NCBI GenBank assembly: GCA_023398335.1
Contig: JAEWSJ010000009.1
Span: 67,920 to 131,919, forward strand
Reading direction: 5' to 3'
DNA length: 64,000 nucleotides
Source of the DNA: Bacillota bacterium
GTDB lineage: Bacteria > Bacillota_I > Bacilli_A > RFN20 > CAG-288
Shown here: one piece after another, positions 55,582 to 63,042 of the stretch
Numbering within the stretch: the stretch's first letter is position 1
How the letters are laid out: the number at the start of each line of letters is the position of its first letter
The notes under the pieces: generated by a model
Told to the model about the DNA's origin: nothing
Database searches by the model: none
The model's input: only the letters and a program-made list of their open reading frames with translations
Translations under genes and position numbers: made by a program

Positions 55582-57170
55582 TATGCAAAATCCTCCTCAT
55601 TTTTCATTGAACTAGAATTCTTATATGCAATAAGTGAGAATAAAGAACAAATTATGAATACCATAATTCCAATAACTGAACCTAAATTATATTGTTGCTC
55701 ATTAACAGTTAATTTATATAACCAAGTAACAAGTAAATCGGTTTCACCAGCATTTAAGTAATCTTGAGTTAATGGAGCACCACCTGTTAAGAAGAAAATT
55801 ACATTAAAGTTATTTATATTTGAAACAAATTGTTGAATCAAATATGGTCCAGTAACAAACAAAATGTATGGCAAAGTAATTTTAAAGTACATTTTTCTTG
55901 GACTTGCACCATCGATTTGTGCTGACTCATACAAGTCAGCAGGAATATTCATAAGAATACCTGTTGTAGTTAAGATGGTATATGGAACACCAACCCATAA
56001 GTTAACAAGAATAATAGTAATTCTTGCACTAGTGGCATATTCTAAAACGGTAATTTTATCACCTTGTGCCATTAAGCCAAGAGCTTTTAATATACCTTCA
56101 ACCATACCACCAGTTGATAAGAACTTATTCCAAGTTAATAATGAAATAAACTGTGGCATTGCTATTGAAAGAACAAAGAATGTTCTCCATAACTTCTTAA
56201 ACTTAATGCCCTTCTTATTAATAATCATTGCAACGATCATTCCTATGAAGTAGTTTAAGAATGTAGCAAAAAACGCCCACACTAACGTCCAAAGAAGAAC
56301 TCCAACAAACGTGTATCCAAACTTAGCGTTTTGACCAGTTCCAATAAATAGTTGAGCAAAATTGGATAACCCAGTCCATGAGAACAAAGAGGCAGGATAC
56401 TGATGGTTAGTATCATAATTTGTAAATGCCATCAAAATCATATCAATAAGTGGTAAGAGAGTAAAAATACAGATACCAATTATAGGTAAAAATAGCAATA
56501 CTTTATAAAATTTACCATCAAGTAATTCTTTCAAATCATCGAGGCAGGTACTTATATATTGATGAGATTCTTTCTTCTCTTGTACAGTAATAGAGGATTT
56601 AATACAACTTGAATAATAGAAAATAAAACCAAACAATATAACAAAAGCAAAAACACCAAATAATAATAATATAGATGAATTATCACCGCGAATTTGAACG
56701 TTTTCTAGTCCATTTATCGTATTACAATAAATGGAAGCGGTACCACTATCGAAGAATTTTATGTTTTCAAATCCTTCGGCAACAATTGTTCCATCGACAC
56801 TACATTGATAATAAGTCTGATGAGTGCCTAAATTTGCCATTCCTTGTATAGAAGCAATTCCAAACATACACAAGTATGTAATAAAAGCGGCCTCAAATAT
56901 CAAATATATGACGCCTTTTACAATCTGACCTCTAGCAATATGAGAAGTTCCCAAAAAAACGAATGATAATTTAGTCCAAATATCTCCTTTTACAAATGCA
57001 TATTTAATCTCTTTAAAAGATCGACATAATTTTTTATAAAGATTAACAAAAAACATTCCTATAGAGACAAAAAAACCGACAAACCCATTCCCTAATCCTT
57101 TTAAGAATGAAATTGCCTTATATCTAAATTGATCTTTTGATGAAAGAGCTATATATTCTACATACGTCAT
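55581..57170 (-). CDS. malF: Maltose/maltodextrin-type ABC permease MalF, with extended N-terminus
   Basis: This 529-residue permease has a core of six helices with EAA loop ESAQIDGASPRKMYFKITLP near 415-434. Before the core are about 230 extra residues: an amphipathic start, a helix near 85-110, an external loop with two cysteines (about 120-165) and another helix near 165-185. Gram-positive MalF/MalC proteins often carry such an extension, as does enterobacterial MalF in its P2 loop. AAAAGGAG precedes the start, just after a stable hairpin behind malE. Confidence 0.9.
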   Translation of the reverse strand: MTYVEYIALSSKDQFRYKAISFLKGLGNGFVGFFVSIGMFFVNLYKKLCRSFKEIKYAFVKGDIWTKLSFVFLGTSHIARGQIVKGVIYLIFEAAFITYLCMFGIASIQGMANLGTHQTYYQCSVDGTIVAEGFENIKFFDSGTASIYCNTINGLENVQIRGDNSSILLLFGVFAFVILFGFIFYYSSCIKSSITVQEKKESHQYISTCLDDLKELLDGKFYKVLLFLPIIGICIFTLLPLIDMILMAFTNYDTNHQYPASLFSWTGLSNFAQLFIGTGQNAKFGYTFVGVLLWTLVWAFFATFLNYFIGMIVAMIINKKGIKFKKLWRTFFVLSIAMPQFISLLTWNKFLSTGGMVEGILKALGLMAQGDKITVLEYATSARITIILVNLWVGVPYTILTTTGILMNIPADLYESAQIDGASPRKMYFKITLPYILFVTGPYLIQQFVSNINNFNVIFFLTGGAPLTQDYLNAGETDLLVTWLYKLTVNEQQYNLGSVIGIMVFIICSLFSLIAYKNSSSMKNEEDFA

Positions 57171-57193
57171 TTTTTAACTCCTTTTCAATAAAA

Positions 57194-57226
57194 TATTGAT
57201 AGCGAGATATTTTCTCGCTATCAATA
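57194..57226 (-). terminator. Stable hairpin between malE and malF
   Basis: A perfect 14-base-pair stem (TATTGATAGCGAGA / TCTCGCTATCAATA) with a five-base TATTT loop follows the malE stop. On the minus strand only TTTTATT follows, so it is probably a partial terminator or mRNA-protecting structure that keeps malE mRNA more abundant than the permease mRNA. Read-through is required for the rest of the operon. Confidence 0.75.
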
Positions 57227-57249
57227 AACTTAATACTATTATAAACGAA

Positions 57250-58533
57250 TTAAGCAAGAAGAGCTGTATTTAAGGCTACTAATCTAGTATCTAAATCTGA
57301 ATCTGCTGTTCTTCCAGCTGCAACATCTTCTTTGATACCATTACAATAAGCAGTAGCAGCATCCCACCACTTGCTCATCTTTGTTGAAGTATCTTGGACA
57401 TAAGCGTTACTTGCAGTAACTTTGCTTACAACGTCAGCAAATAAATTCATTTTTTGGAACTTTTCATCAGCGTTTAAAGATTTACTTGTTGGAAGAGTTG
57501 TTCCCTCGTTTTCTTCGAAACGAATTTTTTGACCTTCTGGTGAAGCCATATAAGCAGCAAATTTCTTTGCTAAAGCTTTATTTGTGCTGTTTGCAGAAAC
57601 AATAATGGACTTATAGTCACCAATTGTTCTCCAATCAGTTTCAGCTGTACCATACTTAAGTTTTGGTAATAAAGCCATACCAACATTATCTTTACCGAAG
57701 TTATATTGTGCATTGATAATATTCCATGATCCAGAGATAAATGAAGCACATCCATTTTGTAAAGCAGCTTTAATAGCATCATCATTACCTAATTCATATT
57801 TGTCTTGGTTAAGATAGAAATTTTGAACTACTTTTGATGTTTTAGCACCAGAACCATTGAGTAAGTATGTTTCAGTTGCGGATGTACCATTTTTGAAGAT
57901 ACCACCTTCTGGAGCGGACATAAATAATGATTGTGAATACCAACCATTTGATAAATCAAAGGCGATAGACTTTGTAGAAGTATTTTTTGCAGCGTTTTCT
58001 TCGTCATATTTTTTACAAGCCGCATCAATTTTTTCTAATGAAACAACATCAGTATCTTTAAGGATACTCTTATTGTAATATAAGAAATAAGTATTTAATG
58101 AGAATGGTAAACCATATTGAACACCTTCTGAATCTTGAGCAATTTTCATTGCAGAGGCTGGAATATCAAGACCCTTGACATCGGCTTCAGAGAATGAAGC
58201 AATATTATTTGATTGATATAATTTAGAAACAACATCACCTGGAACATGAGCAATATCTGGGACATTATCTGGATCTTCAGTATATTTCTTACCGACATCA
58301 CCTTCCTCCATCTTTGTTGCGTTAATTTTAACTGGAGTTGTTGGATTTAAAGCGTTAAATCCAGCTTCTAATCTATCAACAGCATTCATATCCTTTTGGG
58401 ATATCCACATTGATAATGTTTTAACTGTTGATGCTGGAGTAGAAGTAGTGACTGAAACGGATGAACCATCACAAGATGCTAAGACACCGATGAGTAATAA
58501 TGGCATGACTGCATAGGCTAATGTTTTTTTCAT
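57250..58533 (-). CDS. malE: Maltose/maltodextrin-type binding lipoprotein MalE
   Basis: I start this at 58533 (427 residues), behind AGGAAAGGA, where the lipoprotein signal MKKTLAYAVMPLLLIGVLASC begins; C21 is lipidated. The mature protein has the extracellular solute-binding family 1 layout: LSMWISQKDMNAVDRLEAGF near the start, DNVPDIAHVPGD, an FISGSWNI motif, and KKFAAYMASPEGQKIRFEEN towards the end. It captures sugar released by the surface amylase. It is the first gene of the operon, with cre-like sites upstream. Confidence 0.91.
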   Translation of the reverse strand: MKKTLAYAVMPLLLIGVLASCDGSSVSVTTSTPASTVKTLSMWISQKDMNAVDRLEAGFNALNPTTPVKINATKMEEGDVGKKYTEDPDNVPDIAHVPGDVVSKLYQSNNIASFSEADVKGLDIPASAMKIAQDSEGVQYGLPFSLNTYFLYYNKSILKDTDVVSLEKIDAACKKYDEENAAKNTSTKSIAFDLSNGWYSQSLFMSAPEGGIFKNGTSATETYLLNGSGAKTSKVVQNFYLNQDKYELGNDDAIKAALQNGCASFISGSWNIINAQYNFGKDNVGMALLPKLKYGTAETDWRTIGDYKSIIVSANSTNKALAKKFAAYMASPEGQKIRFEENEGTTLPTSKSLNADEKFQKMNLFADVVSKVTASNAYVQDTSTKMSKWWDAATAYCNGIKEDVAAGRTADSDLDTRLVALNTALLA

Positions 58534-58603
58534 AATAAGTAATTTCCTTTCCTCTTTCTTATGAACATATTTAGATTTGTCAGCAACTATCATACATAGA
58601 TTA

Positions 58604-58631
58604 GTTATAAATCAGTCTCAAATGAGTCCAA
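58604..58631 (-). promoter_or_regulatory. Candidate malE operon promoter
   Basis: On the minus strand TTGGAC (plus 58626-58631), a 16-base spacer and TATAAC (plus 58604-58609). It leaves about 65 bases of leader. A stray TTGACG further upstream has no -10 at the right distance. Confidence 0.5.
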
Positions 58632-58684
58632 TTTCTTCTGACGTCAACAATTTACACTTTTTAAGTATTTTTAATCAAATGATT

Positions 58685-58699
58685 TTGTAAGCGTTTCCA
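58685..58699 (+). promoter_or_regulatory. cre-like operator 1, upstream of malE
   Basis: TTGTAAGCGTTTCCA matches the Bacillus catabolite-responsive element WTGNAARCGNWWWCA in 14 of 15 positions. It lies about 55 bases upstream of the candidate -35. CcpA or another LacI-family regulator of sugar use could bind it. Confidence 0.65.
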
Positions 58700-58764
58700 T
58701 TGTGTACTGATGGCTTGTGAAAAAATAATTAGCAAAAATGAGTAAAATTTTAATATTGTTAAAT

Positions 58765-58779
58765 AAAAAACGCTTACAT
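58765..58779 (-). promoter_or_regulatory. cre-like operator 2, upstream of malE
   Basis: On the minus strand ATGTAAGCGTTTTTT matches the cre consensus in 13 of 15 positions, failing only at the last two. Confidence 0.5.
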
Positions 58780-58807
58780 TTATATTTTCTGAAAATAAGA
58801 AAATTGT

Positions 58808-58822
58808 TTTTAAGCGTTTTCA
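58808..58822 (+). promoter_or_regulatory. cre-like operator 3, upstream of malE
   Basis: TTTTAAGCGTTTTCA matches the cre consensus in 14 of 15 positions. All three sites share AAGCGTTT. Confidence 0.6.
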
Positions 58823-58925
58823 AATATTAAAAAATTACTTAATGCCATTAATAAATTACCAAAACACGTTAACGCATATTCATAAAAATAATAAGATTGG
58901 AAATATATTAATAATATTTTAAAGG

Positions 58926-59441
58926 TTATTCCACTATATGTATCTTTGTTGTCTCAAATTGCGTTCTTGGCTCTAATAATACAGATTCGTCTGGATAACC
59001 AAGCGTAATTAAACCTAATGGTACAATATTTTGTTCTAAATTTAACACATTCTTAAAATAATTTATTCTTGCTTTTATAGGATATATACCACACCAACAA
59101 GCTCCAAGACCTTCATCAGTTACTTTCAACAAAATATTTTCTATTGCAGCACTACAATCTTGAATCCAATAGTCTTTTCCCTCACTATCCAAAGCGTTAT
59201 TTAAATTTCCACATACAACGATTTTCACTGGTGAATAAAAACTATGAAGATAGTCATTGTTTTCTAATAATCTACAAATCTTATTATTCTTTATGACATA
59301 AAATTCCCATGGCTTTTTATTACAAGCGGAAGGTCCAGACATTGCGGCCTGCAATATTCTATCAATAACATCATCCGCCACTTGTTTTTCTTGATATTTT
59401 CTTACACTTCTACGTTTTAGTAATGCATCATTTAATTCCAT
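58926..59441 (-). CDS. Nitroreductase-family FMN oxidoreductase
   Basis: This 171-residue protein starts at 59441 behind GGAG; the 19 extra residues of the longer frame run into the neighbouring gene. RRSVRKYQ near the N-terminus, the GPSACNKKPWEFYV loop and the closing LGLITLGYPDE are typical of FMN-binding nitroreductases. Substrate unknown: it may reduce quinones or nitro compounds with NAD(P)H. It is probably co-transcribed with the GNAT gene before it. Confidence 0.88.
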   Translation of the reverse strand: MELNDALLKRRSVRKYQEKQVADDVIDRILQAAMSGPSACNKKPWEFYVIKNNKICRLLENNDYLHSFYSPVKIVVCGNLNNALDSEGKDYWIQDCSAAIENILLKVTDEGLGACWCGIYPIKARINYFKNVLNLEQNIVPLGLITLGYPDESVLLEPRTQFETTKIHIVE

Positions 59442-59472
59442 ATTTTTCTCCAATCTTATATATATATATATA

Positions 59473-59910
59473 TTATAAAAATTTTCCACGGCAAACATGA
59501 TTCGTAGCTAAATAAAATCCGTGTTTATCTTCATAAAAATGTTTGTGCATCTCATCATTGACACTAATAAGTTCAATCATAGAAATATTTTTCTTTTTTA
59601 ACTCTTCTTCTAATTTATCAATTAACATACTACCAACGTTTTTGTTATGCTCATCTTTAGAAACTAATATTTCATCTAAATAATAAGAAAGCAAATCATC
59701 ATATGTTCGTATAAATCCCATAATAAAGCCAATCAAGCAATTTTCTTTATAAATACAAATTGAATAGGAGTTTTCTACTTTAACAATTTTATGAATTCTT
59801 GCATATGCTTTATCAAAGGTCCATGCACTTCCTTCATTATTATTATAATATTCAACGTATAATTTTGCGGCATCATTTATATTTGATATATCTAGATCTT
59901 TTATTTCCAT
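59473..59910 (-). CDS. GNAT-family N-acetyltransferase
   Basis: This 145-residue protein has the GNAT pattern: an N-terminal helix pair, strand ICIYKENCLIGFIMGFI, strand LDEILVSKDEHNKNVGSMLIDKLEEEL with the acetyl-CoA loop (HNKNVGS, a variant of Q/RxxGxG/A) and a C-terminal HFYEDKHGFYLA. Substrate cannot be predicted. It lies 31 bases upstream of the nitroreductase start. Confidence 0.8.
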   Translation of the reverse strand: MEIKDLDISNINDAAKLYVEYYNNNEGSAWTFDKAYARIHKIVKVENSYSICIYKENCLIGFIMGFIRTYDDLLSYYLDEILVSKDEHNKNVGSMLIDKLEEELKKKNISMIELISVNDEMHKHFYEDKHGFYLATNHVCRGKFL

Positions 59911-59993
59911 AAATTATCCTCATTTCTTTAAATATTTTATCACATGCCATAAAAAAAGCTCAATTCGTACTGAATCAAGCGAATTTATTCTTT

Positions 59994-60069
59994 TGGTGGA
60001 GCTGACGAGGATCGAACTCGCTACCCCCTGCTTGCAAAGCAGGTGCTCTCCCAGATGAGCTACAGCCCC
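59994..60069 (-). tRNA. tRNA-Ala (anticodon TGC)
   Basis: On the minus strand, 76 bases fold into a full cloverleaf. The acceptor starts GGGGCTG and ends CAGCTCC-ACCA, with CCA encoded. The D loop contains TAGCTC...GGGAGAGC, the anticodon stem-loop is CCTGC-TTTGCAA-GCAGG with TGC as anticodon, and the T arm contains GTTCGATCC. It stands alone, between the GNAT gene and the ATP-grasp gene. Confidence 0.97.
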
Positions 60070-60207
60070 AAAAGGCACTTACTTAATATAATATAACTTC
60101 AACTTCATTGCAAGAGATTTATGATAAATACCATCAATTAATTAGTTAATACGCTCATTTTATGTGGCATATACATAAACATTTTCTATTCTAAATTAAT
60201 CAAACAA

Positions 60208-60216
60208 TGTTATAAT
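60208..60216 (+). promoter_or_regulatory. Extended -10 promoter for the ATP-grasp gene
   Basis: TGT followed by a perfect TATAAT, 30 bases before the start codon. No clear -35. Confidence 0.65.
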
Positions 60217-60246
60217 CTTACTTGTAAAAAGAAAACGGTAAAAAAA

Positions 60247-61131
60247 ATGATAGGTATAATTGTAATTAATTCATATACATATTCTGAATCAGTTAGATTT
60301 AAGGTTAACAGAATCATTGACGAATTCAAAAAGAACAACATTAGTATTGATATATATAAAACGATAGATCTAAAAATATCTATCGAAAATTTTAATTGTA
60401 AGATGATAGATCTTAACAAGTATTCTTTTTGTATATATTTAGATAAGGATATATATGTATCAAAAATGCTCGAACAATATATTCCGCTATATAACTCATC
60501 AAGGTCCATTGAGCTATGTGACGATAAGATGTTAACCTATATTTCTTTGCTAAATAACAACATAAGGATGCCTTTAACTATTGCAGCTCCTCTTTGTTAT
60601 AAAGATAACCCCGATGAAAAAACAATAATTAATTTTATTTCATATGTCGAAAGTAAACTTGAATTCCCATTAATTTGCAAAGAATCTTTTGGTTCTCTTG
60701 GAAAACAAGTTCGACTCATATCGAATCATAAAGAATTATGTGATATCTATAAGTCATTAATTAAAACTCCACATATTTATCAAAGATTTATTAAATCGAG
60801 TTGTGGAATAGACTATCGAATTTTTACAATTGATTCTAAACCAGTTGCGTGGATGCAACGAAAGAATGATCATGACTTTAGATCGAATATTGCTCTTGGC
60901 GGTATAGGTTATAATAAAAAACCACCTCAATCGTATTTAGACATGGCTGAAAAAGCAAGTAAAATTCTTGGCTTAACCTATGCAGGCGTTGATGTATTAA
61001 TAGATGAAGATGGTGAACCAACTTTAGCTGAAGTAAATTCTAATGCATTCTTTACGGAGATAGAAAAAATTTCTGGTGTTAATATTTCAAAACTTTTTGT
61101 TGATTCAGTCCTATCAAAAATTTTAAAATAG
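60247..61131 (+). CDS. RimK/LysX-like ATP-grasp ligase
   Basis: This 294-residue enzyme should join a carboxylate to an amine using ATP. The C-terminal two thirds are ATP-grasp: CKESFGSLGKQV (about 143-154), QRFI, DYRIFTIDSKPVAWMQRKN with the DFRSNIALGG loop (about 217-226), and the metal-binding GVDVLIDEDGEPTLAEVNSN with E and N. The layout resembles RimK and LysX, which add glutamate or lysine-pathway groups to protein or peptide ends. No carrier protein or target gene lies beside it, so the substrate is open. The ribosome-binding site is weak. Confidence 0.85.
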   Translation: MIGIIVINSYTYSESVRFKVNRIIDEFKKNNISIDIYKTIDLKISIENFNCKMIDLNKYSFCIYLDKDIYVSKMLEQYIPLYNSSRSIELCDDKMLTYISLLNNNIRMPLTIAAPLCYKDNPDEKTIINFISYVESKLEFPLICKESFGSLGKQVRLISNHKELCDIYKSLIKTPHIYQRFIKSSCGIDYRIFTIDSKPVAWMQRKNDHDFRSNIALGGIGYNKKPPQSYLDMAEKASKILGLTYAGVDVLIDEDGEPTLAEVNSNAFFTEIEKISGVNISKLFVDSVLSKILK

Positions 61132-61189
61132 TGTAAATTTTTTTATAAGTAAAACCAACAAAAGCAAATAAATTAAAATTATATTGCAT

Positions 61190-61204
61190 TTGTAAGCGTT
61201 ATCA
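61190..61204 (+). promoter_or_regulatory. Perfect cre operator upstream of the uridine-kinase-like gene
   Basis: TTGTAAGCGTTATCA matches WTGNAARCGNWWWCA at all 15 positions. It lies about 90 bases before the start codon, in a 163-base gap. It suggests CcpA control of this gene. Confidence 0.7.
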
Positions 61205-61294
61205 TATATATTCTTATTTGCAGCCATTTATTATGCTGCATTTTATAGTCTAATCGGTTTTTAGATTATACATACGTTAGAAAGGACTACTTAT

Positions 61295-62935
61295 ATGGAA
61301 AAAGAAGTATACACAATTGACTACACTTCACCTGAAGAAGTATCTATTGAAGAGCTTATTCCTGAAAATAAGAAATACCAATTCATTAGAGCTGAAGTAG
61401 ATGGAAGACTAAGAGAATTGCCTTATTTAGTAAAAGGTCCTTGTAAGATCCAATTATTTAACATAGTAGATGTTGAATCAATGGTAATTTATAAGAATAC
61501 TTTACGCTATATTATTGCAATGGCAATTCATAATGTATTCCCTAAAATGAGCGTCATATTCTCAAACGACGTTTCTCGTTCGATTTATGTTAGACCTGTA
61601 GATGAGAAATTAAACATCAACACTGTAAAGATTAACCAAATTGAAGAAGAAATAAAAAGAATAATTAATGCTGATTTACCAATTTCAAAGAGGTTAGTAA
61701 GTAAAGCAGAGGCTAAGAAAGATTATAAAAACCTTGGCATGCCAGATAAAATCGGTATTTTAAAATACAGGGATGAACAGATGGTACATCAGTATTCCTG
61801 TGATGGCTATGTCGATTACATGTATGGTTATATGGTTCCATCAACTGGATATATTGGCAAGTTTAAAATTATTCCTAATATGCCTGGATTTATCATTCAA
61901 TTCCCAAGGGCGGAATCAAATGGTGACATTCCTCCATTTACTAGAGAAACAGTTTTCGCCAATACCCTTATTACCTCACGTGAGTGGGGTAAAACAGTTG
62001 GAGTAGATACTATTGCTGGTATCAATAGACAAGTTACTGAATTAGGTTCAACAGATTTCATTATGATGTGTGAATCACATCATAATAATATGTTGGCAGA
62101 TTTAGCTAACAAGATTATATCTTCTTCAACACCAATTAGACTTATTTGTATTGCAGGTCCTTCTTCTTCTGGTAAAACAACTTTTGCCAACAGATTAAGA
62201 CTTGAATTACTTTCATTCGGTGTAAGACCAATACGTATCTCATTAGATGATTATTATTTATCTAGAGATCAAATTGAAAAAGATGCAGATGGAAATGTAG
62301 ACTTAGAAGCAGTAAACGCACTTGATATTCCATATCTTAATAAACAAATGCTTCAATTAGTTGAAGGCGAAGAAGTGATTCTTCCTCGTTTTGATTTCCA
62401 ATCAGGCAAAAGAGTTCCAGGTCGTAAATTAAAAGTCGATAAAGATCAGCCGATTATTATTGAAGGTATACATGCTTTGAACGATGAATTAACTTCCCTA
62501 ATTTCGAATAATCAAAAATTCAAAATATTCATTGCTCCACAAGCACAAATCAACATTGATAATCACACACCGATTTCGTTAACTGATTTACGTTTACTTC
62601 GTAGAATTGTCCGTGATTCAAAATTTAGACAATCTTCTCCTGAAGACACAATTAAAATGTGGCCATCAGTTAGAAATGGTGAGTTTAAATGGATTTATTC
62701 CACACAAGAATCTGCGGATTACGTCTTTAATTCACTTTTACCTTATGAATTATGCGTCATGAAGGAATATGCATTCCCTCTTCTTGCAAAAATTGATAAG
62801 TCTTCTGACTCCTATGTTACTTGTCGTAGATTGATGAACTTCCTGAAATATTTTGTAAATATTGAAGAGGATGATGTTCCTGATAACTCACTTATGCGTG
62901 AATTTATCGGTGGTTCATGTTTCAAAGATGTATAA
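61295..62935 (+). CDS. Uridine-kinase-like nucleoside kinase with ThrRS-like N-terminus
   Basis: This 546-residue protein has two parts. Residues 1-270 resemble the TGS and editing-like domains of threonyl-tRNA synthetase (RELPYLVKGPCKIQLF; ESHHNNM near 264). Residues 280-500 are a P-loop nucleoside kinase of the uridine kinase type with Walker A GPSSSGKTTFANRL near 289-302, SLDDYYLSRDQI, and IIEGIHALND. Proteins of this layout occur in Firmicutes and Thermotogae and are annotated as uridine kinase or phosphoribulokinase-like; the true substrate is unclear. GAAAGGA lies upstream of the start, a perfect cre further out, and a strong terminator follows. Confidence 0.85.
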   Translation: MEKEVYTIDYTSPEEVSIEELIPENKKYQFIRAEVDGRLRELPYLVKGPCKIQLFNIVDVESMVIYKNTLRYIIAMAIHNVFPKMSVIFSNDVSRSIYVRPVDEKLNINTVKINQIEEEIKRIINADLPISKRLVSKAEAKKDYKNLGMPDKIGILKYRDEQMVHQYSCDGYVDYMYGYMVPSTGYIGKFKIIPNMPGFIIQFPRAESNGDIPPFTRETVFANTLITSREWGKTVGVDTIAGINRQVTELGSTDFIMMCESHHNNMLADLANKIISSSTPIRLICIAGPSSSGKTTFANRLRLELLSFGVRPIRISLDDYYLSRDQIEKDADGNVDLEAVNALDIPYLNKQMLQLVEGEEVILPRFDFQSGKRVPGRKLKVDKDQPIIIEGIHALNDELTSLISNNQKFKIFIAPQAQINIDNHTPISLTDLRLLRRIVRDSKFRQSSPEDTIKMWPSVRNGEFKWIYSTQESADYVFNSLLPYELCVMKEYAFPLLAKIDKSSDSYVTCRRLMNFLKYFVNIEEDDVPDNSLMREFIGGSCFKDV

Positions 62936-62955
62936 ATAGAAGTAATTAACTCCAT

Positions 62956-62988
62956 AAGGATGAATGGATAATCCGTTCATCCTTTTTT
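62956..62988 (+). terminator. Intrinsic terminator after the uridine-kinase-like gene
   Basis: AAGGATGAA / TTCATCCTT extends by a G-T pair and further pairs to a stem of about 12, with a short TAA-type loop, followed by TTTTTT. Confidence 0.9.
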
Positions 62989-63042
62989 ATATAGATTTTA
63001 TCAGAACTTTAAGTTATATTAATATAAGAAAAGGAAATAAGA

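Larger units (their letters stand above)
58534..58925. other. Control region upstream of the glucan operon
   Basis: This gene-free stretch of 392 bases holds the probable malE promoter, three cre-like operators and a short palindrome CGTTAACG at 58867-58874. No gene or RNA was recognised. Confidence 0.6.

Noticed and set aside
60210..60509. 99-residue hydrophobic minus-strand frame opposite the ATP-grasp gene
   Set aside because: Hydrophobic residues arise from antisense of an AT-rich gene. The plus-strand gene has complete ATP-grasp motifs further on.
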